DNA of 64,000 bases from Ralstonia soli (lineage in GTDB: Bacteria; Pseudomonadota; Gammaproteobacteria; Burkholderiales; Burkholderiaceae). A program made the position numbers and the translations under genes. Within the stretch, counting starts at the first letter, position 1; every line of letters starts with the position of its first letter. The notes below the pieces were generated by a model. That model was not told the DNA's origin. It did no database searches and was given only the letters and a program-made list of their open reading frames with translations. The stretch covers positions 558,001 through 622,000 of the forward strand of contig NZ_JAMXHT010000003.1 in assembly GCF_023955655.1 (NCBI RefSeq). The letters run 5' to 3'. This document shows positions 26,144 through 34,926 of this stretch, in pieces.

Positions 26144-27004
26144 ATGCCCCTCACACGCGCCGATCCGCAGACCTCCGACCTCCACCCGATACATGTATTA
26201 GCGAAGTCCTTCAAACTCATTTTGTTGGTGGGCGTCATTGGGGCATTGCTGGGGTTGGCTGCCTCTCAGATTATTCACCCCCGCTGGGTGGCCAGGATGA
26301 CAATCCAGCTTGGACAAGTGTCTATTCCTGATGCCAAGGGTTCGCTGGTACCGCAGCCGCTCGAAAGCCAATTGACTGCAGTCGAGCGGTACAACCTGCC
26401 GAGCTTCCACCTCCAAGTGCTCCACGACCTTGGATTGCCTAACCCCGGCACCGGCAACAAGGATTCCGATCTGACGTTCAGTTCATTGAAGGCAACGGCT
26501 GCTCGAAGTCCGACCCTGATCAACATCGAGGTTTCCGCCTATTCGCGAGAAGCCGCCGCAGGAACGCTGGAAGCAGCCCTGAAAACCTTCTCGGTCGAGC
26601 ATCGAAAGCTGTTCGACCAGGCCATCACTGATATGCAACGCAATCAGGCAACTGCTCAAGGCAAGCTCGCTAGCGCACAGCGCGACTATGCACGCATCGG
26701 TGAGACCCTGAAATCCTTGGCCACCTCGGGCACTGCAACCGGCATGGGCGCGCGCGACGTTCTAGCCTCCAACACCGCCTCGCTGATCAATACCCAGATT
26801 CTTGAGTTGCAGCAGCAAGTCGCAGCGTATCAGGACGCGTTAGGGCCGCTGCGTAGCTACCCAACGAAAGCGATGGGGCCGGCCTATGTTCCGGCACGCC
26901 CCAGTACGCCGGGCATTGCGATCTTCATCGCTGCCGGTGTGGCGATGGGTCTGATACTTGGTGCTGGCTTGGCACTTCTCAAACACTCCTTTCGCACCGC
27001 ATGA
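26144..27004 (+). CDS. wzz: Wzz-type chain-length determinant
   Basis: Inner-membrane polysaccharide co-polymerase of 286 residues that sets O-chain length. Transmembrane segments lie near residues 24-44 (LILLVGVIGALLGLAAS) and 255-278 (GIAIFIAAGVAMGLILGAGL). Between them is a periplasmic region with long helices (SVEHRKLFDQAITDMQRNQ). A Pro-rich element before the second helix (VPARPSTPG) is the Wzz signature. A possible -10 box TACAAT lies at 26111, just outside the island's right end, with no convincing -35. The gene is on the strand of the 6097-12052 operon and probably belonged to it before the island separated them. Confidence 0.85.
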   Translation: MPLTRADPQTSDLHPIHVLAKSFKLILLVGVIGALLGLAASQIIHPRWVARMTIQLGQVSIPDAKGSLVPQPLESQLTAVERYNLPSFHLQVLHDLGLPNPGTGNKDSDLTFSSLKATAARSPTLINIEVSAYSREAAAGTLEAALKTFSVEHRKLFDQAITDMQRNQATAQGKLASAQRDYARIGETLKSLATSGTATGMGARDVLASNTASLINTQILELQQQVAAYQDALGPLRSYPTKAMGPAYVPARPSTPGIAIFIAAGVAMGLILGAGLALLKHSFRTA

Positions 27005-27054
27005 ATTGCATGGCGAGAGGTATCAATTCCGGTAATCGCTCTCGCCTCATGGAT

Positions 27055-27088
27055 AAAAAAATCCCGCAGCCAGCTGTGGGATTTTTTT
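27055..27088 (+). terminator. Rho-independent terminator after wzz
   Basis: A run of A residues, then the stem atcccgcag / ctgtgggat (one G-T mismatch) with a 4-base loop, then seven T residues. The A and T runs make it bidirectional. It ends about 10 bp before the intact IS3 element. Confidence 0.9.
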
Positions 27089-27173
27089 CGACTCAATTGA
27101 GCGGCCCCCAGTAAACAGTGCCATGATGTAAGCGAGTTTTCGGCGGACTTTTCAGCAAGAAAGGAGCCGTACG

Positions 27174-27440
27174 ATGAAACGCAAGCGCTTCAGTGTCGAA
27201 CAGATTGTGGCAGTGTTGAAACAGGCCGAAGCCGGGATGCCGGTAGCGGAGCTGATTCGTCACGTGGGCATTACGGAGCAAACCTTCTATCGCTGGAAGA
27301 AGGTGTATGCGGGTCTGCAGACGGGCCAGGTTCGGCAGCTGAAACAACTTCAAGACGAGAACGCACAGTTGAAGAAGGTCGTTGCCGAGTTGACGTTGGA
27401 TAAGGCGATGCTGACCGACGTATTGAAAAAAAAGTGGTGA
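27174..27440 (+). CDS. IS3-family transposase OrfA
   Basis: An 88-residue protein: MKRKRFSVEQIVAVLKQAEA, the helix-turn-helix LIRHVGITEQTFYRWKKVYA, and a coiled-coil ending TLDKAMLTDVLKKKW. GAAAGGAGCC lies upstream as ribosome binding site. The A8 run at 27426-27433 near the end is the likely -1 frameshift site that produces the OrfAB transposase. Confidence 0.93.
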   Translation: MKRKRFSVEQIVAVLKQAEAGMPVAELIRHVGITEQTFYRWKKVYAGLQTGQVRQLKQLQDENAQLKKVVAELTLDKAMLTDVLKKKW

Positions 27441-28297
27441 AGCCTTCGCCGAGGCGCAGCATCGTGGATTATCTGAAGTCAGCGTACGCAGTCACGGAAC
27501 GCCGAGCCTGCCGCTTGGTGGCGCTGTCCCACTCGGTGTATCAGTATCGCAGTCACCGCGACCCGCAGACGGCATTGCGCCAGCGCATGTGCGAAATCGC
27601 GGCGACCCGCGTGCGTTACGGTTACCGCAAGATTCGCGTGCTACTGCAACGGGAGGGCTATCAGGTCAGCAAGAACCGGCTGTATCGCTTGTACCGGGAA
27701 GAAGGCATGTCGCTGCGCTACAAGCCGAACCGCAAACGACGGGCACAGATGAGTCGTCCTTCCCGCGCCAGGGCCACAGCGGCCAATCACGCGTGGAGTC
27801 TGGACTTCGTGGCCGACCAGCTGACAAGCGGTCAGCGATTTCGTGCGCTGACCATCGTCGATATCTTTACTCGCGAAGCTTTGGCAATCGACGTTGGTCA
27901 GAGGCTGGGTGCGTCAGACGTTGTGCGTGTACTGGACGAACTGCGCATCCGGCGCGGAGCACCGCGCATGCTGTTGTGCGATAACGGCTCGGAATTTACC
28001 AGTCAGGTGATGGACCTGTGGGCTTACCATCATAAGGCCGAGATTGCCTTCAGCCAGCCAGGCAAGCCAACGGATAACGCATTCGTGGAGTCCTTCAATG
28101 GCACGCTTCGCGACGAATGTCTGAACGCACACTGGTTCACGTCGCTGACGGACGCCAAAGAGCAAATTGAGCAGTGGGGGGTGGAATACAACGAGAGTCG
28201 GCCTCACAGGGCCCTAGGCGAAGTGTCCCCTGCCGAATACGTCCGTCAGTTGGGCCTGCAGGCCCAACTGACGGACCAACAAGAAGCCGAAGACTAA
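27434..28297 (+). CDS. IS3-family transposase OrfB (rve integrase core)
   Basis: DDE recombinase of about 287 residues that acts mainly as an OrfAB fusion. The N-terminal part includes HTH_21-like RVRYGYRKIRVLLQREGY. The catalytic triad is seen in WSLDFVADQL (Asp), MLLCDNGSEFTS (Asp) and DNAFVESFNGTLRDECL (Glu), ending with YNESRPHRALGEVSP. All motifs are intact. The first codon listed is a GTG overlapping orfA; independent initiation is less likely than frameshifting. Confidence 0.93.
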   Translation: MVKPSPRRSIVDYLKSAYAVTERRACRLVALSHSVYQYRSHRDPQTALRQRMCEIAATRVRYGYRKIRVLLQREGYQVSKNRLYRLYREEGMSLRYKPNRKRRAQMSRPSRARATAANHAWSLDFVADQLTSGQRFRALTIVDIFTREALAIDVGQRLGASDVVRVLDELRIRRGAPRMLLCDNGSEFTSQVMDLWAYHHKAEIAFSQPGKPTDNAFVESFNGTLRDECLNAHWFTSLTDAKEQIEQWGVEYNESRPHRALGEVSPAEYVRQLGLQAQLTDQQEAED

Positions 28298-28462
28298 CGT
28301 TGCTGTTGGCACTGAAAACCGAGGCCGCTCAAAAACGGACTCTACTAGCTTCCCCGTGGACCGGTTTATTGGGGGCAGGTCACAATATCATAGGGCTTGG
28401 ATGTTGAACAACAGCATTGCCGTGAAACACTAGCGGCAACGTATCCGTGGCACTTGTAGCTA

Positions 28463-30460
28463 CTACTCGATAACGAATGAGGATTCAGCTTCCGTTTCCG
28501 CATCTGCAGCGTTCACAACCTGCGGCCCATAGCCGTGAACATGCTCCCCCAGAATCTCCTTGATGGCGGGCTCGTCCCCCTCTTCGGCCGCAGTCCGCAT
28601 ATTGGCCAAGACGGGAGCAAACTGAGTCCACGGGACATAGTGTTCACGCGCCTTCATAATCCGTTCGTGAACAGTGCCCTCCGGGTTGTCTCCAATGAGC
28701 AATTCCTCATACAGCTTTTCGCCAGGCCGCAGTCCGGTGATCTTGATTTCGACATCCCCTGCTGGGTGATTGTCATCTCGGATCGTCAGGCCAGAAAGCT
28801 GCACCATGCGCCGCGCCAGATCCATGATCTTGACCGGCCGCCCCATGTCCAGCACGAAAACTTCACCACCATGTGCCATTGCGCCGGCTTGCAGCACCAA
28901 CTGCGCTGCCTCGGGAATTGTCATGAAGTAGCGCGTCACCTCGGCGTGTGTCACGGTTAGCGGACCGCCCTCTTGCAACTGCCGCCGGAAGAGCGGCACG
29001 ACGCTACCACTGCTGCCCAGCACGTTGCCAAAACGCACCATCGCAAACACAGTACGGTTTTGAACTACCTTCGAATCGCCGTTTAGCAAGCCGAAATCGA
29101 CGGTGTCACTCGCCGCAAGCGCCTGCAGCGCCAACTCCGCCATTCGTTTTGACGCCCCCATGACGTTTGTCGGGCGAACAGCCTTGTCGGTCGAAACGAG
29201 AACGAAATACTCTGCGCCGCTCTCCATGGCAGCGCGCGCCATGTTGAGCGTACCGAAGATATTGTTCCGCACACCTTCAGATGGGTTGCACTCCACGAGC
29301 GGGACATGCTTATAGGCTGCAGCGTGATACACCGTTGCTGGCCGATGGAAACGGCAAATTTCCCGCAGCCGATCCAGATTTGCAACGCTTGCCAACAGCG
29401 GCACGATTTCAACAGACAAGTGGTTGTCCGCACGCAAGCCTTCTAACTCTCGATGAATGCTGTACAGCCCAAACTCGTTATGCTCGACAAGCACCAGCTT
29501 GCGCGGTTTCTCGAGCATGATCTGACGACACAGCTCGCTACCAATGCTGCCACCCGCGCCGGTCACAAGAACCGTCTTGTTGGCAAGATTGCGTGCGACC
29601 AGCGCCTCGTCCGGTGGCACAGGAGCACGCCCCAAAAGGTCTTCGACATCCAGCTCTTGGAAATCACGCACCGTGACACGGCCTGACGCGAGATCAACCA
29701 TGCCGGGCAGCGTACGGACGTGAACCGGCAATTCGCGCAATTTGGCGATGATGGCATTACGGCGCGCACGCCCAAGCGAAGGTACCGCAAGCAGGATGTC
29801 GGTAACGCCCATGCGCTCTATCGCATCGGGCACTTCCTCTGGGCTGATGATGTCCAGGCCGTTGATAGTGCGCCCAATCTTGGATGTGTCGTCGTCAACG
29901 TAACCGAGCAACACGAATTCACGCACCACGGCAAGCGCCAGGGCCGTCTGCACACCAGCTTCGCCTGCCCCATAGATCAGCAATCGGCCGACACCGTGAT
30001 GGTGCCCTTTACTCAACTGACCTGCCAACCAGAACCGAGCCATCGCACGCGTGGTGCTGACCAACAACAGGAATATGATGGGCTGTATCAAGCCAACACT
30101 GCGCGGTACCCCATCCCATTTAAACAAAACTATGGCCAGGAAAAACAGTGCGCCATACAGGCCCACCGCCTTAGCTGTGCTCATCAAGGCCGACATGCCC
30201 GTATAACGGAAGATGGCGCGGTAGAGGCCAAACCGCGCAAATATCGGGAATGCAAGCAGAGGCGCTAGTATGTAGACGTACTTCTGCTGCAGTTGCGGGA
30301 GACCGACTTGGTCGATACGCAGGTAGTACGCGACCCAGACGGAAATCACCGCTAGCATCAAATCCACTGCCACAACAACAAGGCGCTTTGCAGGGCGCGG
30401 TAGAGCCAGCAAGGGAGCCGCTGATCTGTGGAATAGCATCTTGGAAATCTTCAATCTCAT
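28463..30460 (-). CDS. wbpM: Membrane-bound UDP-GlcNAc 4,6-dehydratase (WbpM/CapD family)
   Basis: A 665-residue protein with four N-terminal transmembrane helices (roughly residues 25-135), a CoA-binding-like Rossmann region (LLIYGAGEAGVQTALAL) and a C-terminal extended SDR domain. The SDR has VTGAGGSIGSELCRQI and the Ser-Met-Lys catalytic set in VSTDKAVRPTNVMGASKR, where Met replaces Tyr as is known for WbpM. It makes UDP-4-keto-6-deoxy-GlcNAc. The ATG at 30460 overlaps the upstream stop as ATGA. With the reductase at 31586 it probably leads to UDP-D-QuiNAc. It ends the long minus-strand block; an IS3 element lies just beyond. Confidence 0.92.
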   Translation of the reverse strand: MRLKISKMLFHRSAAPLLALPRPAKRLVVVAVDLMLAVISVWVAYYLRIDQVGLPQLQQKYVYILAPLLAFPIFARFGLYRAIFRYTGMSALMSTAKAVGLYGALFFLAIVLFKWDGVPRSVGLIQPIIFLLLVSTTRAMARFWLAGQLSKGHHHGVGRLLIYGAGEAGVQTALALAVVREFVLLGYVDDDTSKIGRTINGLDIISPEEVPDAIERMGVTDILLAVPSLGRARRNAIIAKLRELPVHVRTLPGMVDLASGRVTVRDFQELDVEDLLGRAPVPPDEALVARNLANKTVLVTGAGGSIGSELCRQIMLEKPRKLVLVEHNEFGLYSIHRELEGLRADNHLSVEIVPLLASVANLDRLREICRFHRPATVYHAAAYKHVPLVECNPSEGVRNNIFGTLNMARAAMESGAEYFVLVSTDKAVRPTNVMGASKRMAELALQALAASDTVDFGLLNGDSKVVQNRTVFAMVRFGNVLGSSGSVVPLFRRQLQEGGPLTVTHAEVTRYFMTIPEAAQLVLQAGAMAHGGEVFVLDMGRPVKIMDLARRMVQLSGLTIRDDNHPAGDVEIKITGLRPGEKLYEELLIGDNPEGTVHERIMKAREHYVPWTQFAPVLANMRTAAEEGDEPAIKEILGEHVHGYGPQVVNAADAETEAESSFVIE

Positions 30461-31029
30461 TTTGATTGCAATGCCTGACCCGGCTCCAACACCGCCCACG
30501 CCGCAACCTTAACCCCATAACCCAAGACCGATCCCGCTTGCATCCAGGCCCCATATCCTAATGTCGAGCCACCCGCCATGGCAGCATTGACGCCCAGGTG
30601 TCCAAAGTTCTCTACTCGACAATGGTGATCGACCACCGCGCCGCAGTTGACGATCGCACCCACGCCCAGTTGCGCCTCGGTCCCGACAATCGCCCCCGCC
30701 ATAATGGCACTCCCTGCCCCGATCACCGAGCTGGGCGATACGATGGCTCTCGGGTGCACGATGGTCGCCAATTCAAAATTGGCTGCCAGAAGCTGGTCGC
30801 ACAGTTTCTCCCGTAAGCCGTTCTTGCCAATCGCAACGATGGCTGCGTCAGCCAGATCACGGTACTTGGCCAAATCGGACGTCCCACCTATCACTGGCCA
30901 CGCCCAAACTTGCCGCGCCTCAGTCACGTCGTCAATAAAGCCCGCCACCGCGTACTGGCCTGCAGCGCACGCGGCTTCTGCGACCGAACGGCCGTGGCCA
31001 CCCGCTCCGACAATCAGTAGTCGCTTCAT
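30457..31029 (-). CDS. PglD/NeuD-family sugar O/N-acetyltransferase
   Basis: A 190-residue left-handed beta-helix acyltransferase. The N-terminal Rossmann part reads MKRLLIVGAGGHGRSVAEAA, the middle has IGGTSDLAKYRDLADAAIVA, and the C-terminal hexapeptide repeats include VNCGAVVDHHCRVENFGHLG with the His-His of the PglD active site. In bacillosamine pathways PglD acetylates a 4-amino sugar made by an aminotransferase, but no PglE-like aminotransferase is in the window, so the substrate is open. It is linked by TGATG to the upstream gene and ATGA to wbpM. Confidence 0.85.
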   Translation of the reverse strand: MKRLLIVGAGGHGRSVAEAACAAGQYAVAGFIDDVTEARQVWAWPVIGGTSDLAKYRDLADAAIVAIGKNGLREKLCDQLLAANFELATIVHPRAIVSPSSVIGAGSAIMAGAIVGTEAQLGVGAIVNCGAVVDHHCRVENFGHLGVNAAMAGGSTLGYGAWMQAGSVLGYGVKVAAWAVLEPGQALQSK

Positions 31030-31589
31030 CAGTGTGATACTCCATCCCGGCGCACGACCTTCACGAACGTCATCCAGATGATCCGGAGATCGAACATCAG
31101 CGACTGCCTGCGCAAGTACTCCACATCCAATTGCACCTTTTCAGGTATGGGCAATTCGTCCCGTCCATTCACCTGAGCCCATCCGGTAAGGCCGGGCACT
31201 AGATGATGTACGCCAGATTCCGTACGCAAGGCAATCAAATCGTCTTGATTGAACAACGCCGGACGAGGTCCAACAAAGCTCATATCTCCAGCGAAAATAC
31301 TCCACAGTTGGGGCAATTCGTCCAGGCTAGTCTTCCGCAGGAAAGACCCGATAGGTGTCAGATGTGCCTTGGGATCTGCCAGCAGATGCGTTGCCACAGC
31401 GGGGGTGCCTACCCGCATGCTGCGGAACTTGGGCATCCTGAATATCTTGTTGTTACGTCCAACCCGGTCGGACCAATACAGGGCGGGGCCGGGAGATGTC
31501 AGGCGCACTAGCAAAGCGACGACCAGCACCGGGACAGCCAGTACGGTCGCTGCCATCAGTGCCAACAACAAATCAAACGATCGCTTCAC
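31029..31589 (-). CDS. PglC-type polyprenyl phosphate sugar-1-phosphate transferase
   Basis: Short initiating enzyme of 186 residues that puts a HexNAc-1-phosphate (likely QuiNAc or a diamino sugar) on undecaprenyl phosphate. A single N-terminal membrane segment (LLLALMAATVLAVPVLVVAL) is followed by WSDRVGRNNKIFRMPKFRSM, the Asp-Glu pair in TSLDELPQLWSIFAGDMS, VGPRPALFNQ and PGLTGWAQVNGRD. The start is GTG 31589 in a GTGA overlap with the upstream stop; the open frame reaches 31649 but would overlap more. It is the second initiator in the window besides the WcaJ-type at 7244. Confidence 0.9.
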   Translation of the reverse strand: MKRSFDLLLALMAATVLAVPVLVVALLVRLTSPGPALYWSDRVGRNNKIFRMPKFRSMRVGTPAVATHLLADPKAHLTPIGSFLRKTSLDELPQLWSIFAGDMSFVGPRPALFNQDDLIALRTESGVHHLVPGLTGWAQVNGRDELPIPEKVQLDVEYLRRQSLMFDLRIIWMTFVKVVRRDGVSH

Positions 31590-32530
31590 GGCTCCAAACC
31601 CTCCACGGCCTTTTTCAAGCCTTGATCCAACGTCAGGGGCGGGCGCCATCCCAACAGCCGTCGCGTTTTTTCAATGTCGACCTGCAATGAACCGCACAGG
31701 CGCTGTGCTACAGATTTCTTGCCCACCAGCGCCGCTGCCCCCTCCAAACAGGCCGAAGGAATCGGCAGCAAACGCGCCGATCGGCCCATCGCTCGTGCGG
31801 CGCGCCTCAACAATTCTGTGGTTGACACATCTTCGCCGTCCGACACTAGAAATACCTGCCCTGCGGCAGCTGGATGTGAGAGGCAGGTCACCAACAAATC
31901 CACCAGATTGTCCAGAGCCACCAAGCTGCGCGCATTATGAATCGCACCCAATGGCAACGGCACGCCACGGCGCAACCATCGCATCATGGATGCGAAGTTG
32001 GCCTTGACGCCCGGCCCATAGACGAGCGGAGGCCGGACAATGACCACCTCCATGCCGGTCTGTTCAGCAAGTTCGCGCAGCCTGTTCTCAGCCTCCATCT
32101 TGGATACGCCATAAGGATCAAGCGGCGCGGGAAAATCGTCCGCCGTAAATGGCCGCCCCACCGGGGAGGATTCCCCGTTGACCTTGATGGAGCTGACAAA
32201 CACAAATCGCCGCACGCCGGCCTCGGCAGCCTGCCGAGCGAGGTGCAGCGTGCCGTCAACATTGGCGCGCCTAAATTCGGCCAGGGGATCACTCGCGGTC
32301 TCAGCCATCACATGCACACGCGCGGCTGTGTGCACGATCACGTCGACGGCGCTCAATGCATCCCGCCAGTCTGTCCCCGCGGACAAGTCGCCGACGCGAA
32401 CCGTCTGGACACCGACTGGAAGGCTGACGCAGTCTCGACGAATCGCCGCGCGCGTAGCGAAACCGTCACGGGCCAGCTTGCCCACCAACGCGCTACCGAC
32501 AAAACCCGTTGCTCCTGTCACCAGAATCAC
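31586..32530 (-). CDS. NAD-dependent epimerase/4-reductase (WbpV/WreQ-like)
   Basis: Extended SDR of 314 residues: LVTGATGFVGSALVGKLARD at the N-terminus, VHTAARVHVM, VFVSSIKVNGES and the Tyr-x3-Lys in DPYGVSKMEAENRLRE. By context beside a WbpM-type dehydratase and a PglC-type initiator it fits the C4-reductase that makes UDP-D-QuiNAc, as in Rhizobium etli WreQ-WreU-WreV. A 4-epimerase role is the alternative, since the fold alone does not separate them. The start is GTG 32530 overlapping the wbuB-like stop. Confidence 0.82.
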   Translation of the reverse strand: MILVTGATGFVGSALVGKLARDGFATRAAIRRDCVSLPVGVQTVRVGDLSAGTDWRDALSAVDVIVHTAARVHVMAETASDPLAEFRRANVDGTLHLARQAAEAGVRRFVFVSSIKVNGESSPVGRPFTADDFPAPLDPYGVSKMEAENRLRELAEQTGMEVVIVRPPLVYGPGVKANFASMMRWLRRGVPLPLGAIHNARSLVALDNLVDLLVTCLSHPAAAGQVFLVSDGEDVSTTELLRRAARAMGRSARLLPIPSACLEGAAALVGKKSVAQRLCGSLQVDIEKTRRLLGWRPPLTLDQGLKKAVEGLEP

Positions 32531-33780
32531 GACGCCCCCCTGGAGACGGAAGGCGAGTCATCCGCGAGTCTTAACTGTTCGATCCACGCCTCCAGACGAC
32601 TGATCAGGGTTTCCCGATCAAACTCGCGCGCGCTCACAGCCAACCCATTGCAACCCATGACCTCGCGCTCTTGCATCGTCATACGGGACAGCTGCAACAC
32701 AGCGGCGGCCAGCGCCTCGTGATCGCCCGCAGCGCAGGTCAGGCCCGCGCCCGAGTCCCTCACGACCGTAGACCCTTCCCCATTCAACATAGCGACTACC
32801 GGGATGCCAGCCGCCAGATACGACTGCAGCTTGCTCGGAATCGTCATGGAAAAAATGGGTTCGTCCTTCAAGCTCACCAACAGGGCTTGCGCGTGCTTGA
32901 AAAATGATGGCATTCTGTCCAAAGGGTGCCGTCCGAGCATCAGCACGCGGTCCTGCAACTGACGGCGTTTGATTTCATCGGCGACCCAACCGCCCATTCT
33001 GCCGTCGCCGACAATCAGCCAGCGAATGTGCGCATGGTCCTTGAGCGCCTCGGCCGCGGCCAGAATCGCAGGGAAATCCTGGGCCACGCCAATATTGCCG
33101 GCGAACATGACATTGAAGCTCCCAGGCTTGACCGGCACCTCCTCTGCGGCAATCGCATGCTGCATATCGAAGACTGATTCAGCCCATCCAGGGAAGTACT
33201 CCACCCGACTGTCCGCTGCCGCATATTTGCGTATCTGCGGAATGAAGCTGTGCGACTGCGCCAGAATCAGGTCACAGCGCTTGTAAATGAACGCTACCAG
33301 CTTACCCACTGCCCGCAGAATGGCGGGTGAGCGCACGACACCAATCGCCTGCAAAGTTTCCGGCCAAAGATCCTGCACCCAGAAAGCCATCGGAGCGCGC
33401 TTGGCGGCACGCATTACCGCCGCCGGCAGCCCTACGGTGATCGGCGATGGTTCGTATGCGAAGACCGCGTCAAATTGCCGTCCGCGCAGCCTCCCCAGAC
33501 CCATGGTCGACGCACTCACTGCAAAGCTCAGATAGTTCAGCATCAGGCGCAAACTGCCCGCGCCCCGCGGCATCATCGGCACACGGACAATCTCGGCCCC
33601 CTCGTATCGAGCAAAGCGAGCCGGATCGGCGCGAAACTGAGGAAAAACGCTCCCATCAGGGTAGTTAGGTAAACCCGTCAATACCGTGACCTGGTGCCCG
33701 CGCCGCGCCAGCTCGGCGACCAGGTCATTGATTCGGAAGTTCTCTGGCCAGAAGTACTGGGTAACGATCAGCAATCGCAT
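32527..33780 (-). CDS. wbuB: WbuB-type GT4 glycosyltransferase
   Basis: A 417-residue glycosyltransferase with the N-terminus LLIVTQYFWPENFRINDLVA and GLPNYPDG, typical of WbuB, which transfers L-FucNAc in E. coli O26. The donor half has NVMFAGNIGVAQDFPAILAA and a serine-rich substitution at the usual E-x7-E site (SKLQSYLAAGIPVVAM), also family-typical. It follows the FnlA/RmlD-like/2-epimerase set on the same strand with an 11-bp gap, so its donor is probably the 2,6-dideoxy-L-HexNAc made by them. Confidence 0.87.
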   Translation of the reverse strand: MRLLIVTQYFWPENFRINDLVAELARRGHQVTVLTGLPNYPDGSVFPQFRADPARFARYEGAEIVRVPMMPRGAGSLRLMLNYLSFAVSASTMGLGRLRGRQFDAVFAYEPSPITVGLPAAVMRAAKRAPMAFWVQDLWPETLQAIGVVRSPAILRAVGKLVAFIYKRCDLILAQSHSFIPQIRKYAAADSRVEYFPGWAESVFDMQHAIAAEEVPVKPGSFNVMFAGNIGVAQDFPAILAAAEALKDHAHIRWLIVGDGRMGGWVADEIKRRQLQDRVLMLGRHPLDRMPSFFKHAQALLVSLKDEPIFSMTIPSKLQSYLAAGIPVVAMLNGEGSTVVRDSGAGLTCAAGDHEALAAAVLQLSRMTMQEREVMGCNGLAVSAREFDRETLISRLEAWIEQLRLADDSPSVSRGAS

Positions 33781-33791
33781 AAATCAATTGC

Positions 33792-34922
33792 TCAATATTT
33801 CTTCCAGACCACGCGGTTCACGTAGTCCGTGTAGCTGTGGATGATGCGCAGAACCTTGTCAGAAACATTGGGCATGCTGTAGTCAGCCACCATGCGCAGC
33901 ATACGCGTCTGACCGCTTGGCTGGCTCTGCAGGATAGCCAAGCCCTGCATTACCCGCTCCACGTCCTGCCCCACCAGCATCACCGCGCCCTCTTCCATGC
34001 CTTCGTGTCGTTCCTGCGCCTCACGCAGATTCAGCGCGGGAAAGTTCAGGATGGACGATTCCTCGCTGATCGTGCCACTGTCCGACAGTACGGCCTTGGC
34101 GGACATCTGTAGCTTGTTGTAATCGGTGAAACCGAGCGGCTTAAGCAGCCGCACGTTGGTGTGAAACTTCGCCCCGATAGCATCCACGCGCTTTTGCGTG
34201 CGCGGGTGCGTCGACACGATGACGGGCAGACCATACTGCTCTGCCACCGTATTCAACAGCTCTACCAACTTGCGAAAGTTGGGGGCGGAATCGACGTTTT
34301 CCTCGCGGTGAGCGCTGACCACAAAAAACGCCCCCTTTGACAAGCCAAGGCGGTCCAGCACGTCGGACGCTTCGATGCGCGGCATGTAATGGGCGAGTAC
34401 CTCCGTCATCGGACTACCCGTCTTGATCACGAGGTCCGATGGCAATCCCTCACGCAACAAACATTCGCGAGCAATGGTGCTGTAGGTCAGATTGACGTCC
34501 GCTGTGTGATCCACGATGCGTCGGTTGATCTCCTCGGGCACGCGCTGGTCGAAGCAGCGATTGCCGGCCTCCATGTGGAACACTGGCACTTTGCGCCGCT
34601 TCGCCGGCAGCACCGCCATACAGCTGTTGGTATCACCCAGCACCAGCAAGGCATCGGGTTTCTCCGCCGCTAGTACACCGTCCACTGCGATGATGACCTT
34701 GCCGATGGTTTCCGCAGCGCTGCCGCCCGCCGCATTCAGGAAATGATCGGGCTTGCGGATGCCTAGATCATCAAAGAAGATCTGGTTGAGTTCGTAATCG
34801 TAGTTCTGCCCCGTATGCACCACGACGTGATCGCAGTACTCATCGAGTCGCGTCATCACGCGCGAGAGACGAATGATCTCGGGTCGTGTGCCGACCACCG
34901 TCATGACCTTGAGTTTCTTCAC
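33792..34922 (-). CDS. fnlC: UDP-N-acetylhexosamine 2-epimerase (FnlC/WbvD/WbjD type)
   Basis: Hydrolysing-type epimerase fold, 376 residues, predicted to invert C2 of a UDP-2-acetamido-2,6-dideoxy-L-hexose. Motifs: TVVGTRPEIIRLSRVM, VLGDTNSCMAV, FHMEAGNRCFDQRVPEE, SAHREENVDS, and LSDSGTISEESSIL. The GTG at 34922 is preceded by GGAGGACTGAAGTC, a good ribosome binding site lying across the fnlA stop; the frame also opens at a GTG at 34952. The product would be UDP-L-QuiNAc or UDP-L-FucNAc depending on the reductase. A broken C-terminal piece of a related gene lies at 15532. Confidence 0.9.
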   Translation of the reverse strand: MKKLKVMTVVGTRPEIIRLSRVMTRLDEYCDHVVVHTGQNYDYELNQIFFDDLGIRKPDHFLNAAGGSAAETIGKVIIAVDGVLAAEKPDALLVLGDTNSCMAVLPAKRRKVPVFHMEAGNRCFDQRVPEEINRRIVDHTADVNLTYSTIARECLLREGLPSDLVIKTGSPMTEVLAHYMPRIEASDVLDRLGLSKGAFFVVSAHREENVDSAPNFRKLVELLNTVAEQYGLPVIVSTHPRTQKRVDAIGAKFHTNVRLLKPLGFTDYNKLQMSAKAVLSDSGTISEESSILNFPALNLREAQERHEGMEEGAVMLVGQDVERVMQGLAILQSQPSGQTRMLRMVADYSMPNVSDKVLRIIHSYTDYVNRVVWKKY

Positions 34923-34926
34923 GACT

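Larger units (their letters stand above)
27098..28382 (+). mobile_element. Intact IS3-family (IS407-group) insertion sequence
   Basis: An element of 1285 bp. Ends are tgagcggcccccagtaaac (27098) and, read inward from 28382, tgacctgcccccaataaac, an imperfect inverted repeat of IS407-group type. The perfect 4-bp direct repeat caat flanks it at 27094-27097 and 28383-28386. It carries uninterrupted orfA and orfB, so it is probably recent and mobile. It is distinct in sequence from the disrupted IS3 element at 22034. Confidence 0.93.

Noticed and set aside
25560-26331. Plus-strand frames of 82 and 212 codons in the region before wzz
   Set aside because: They are antisense to ordered, though frame-shifted, matches to an IS50-like transposase, and show no motif of their own.
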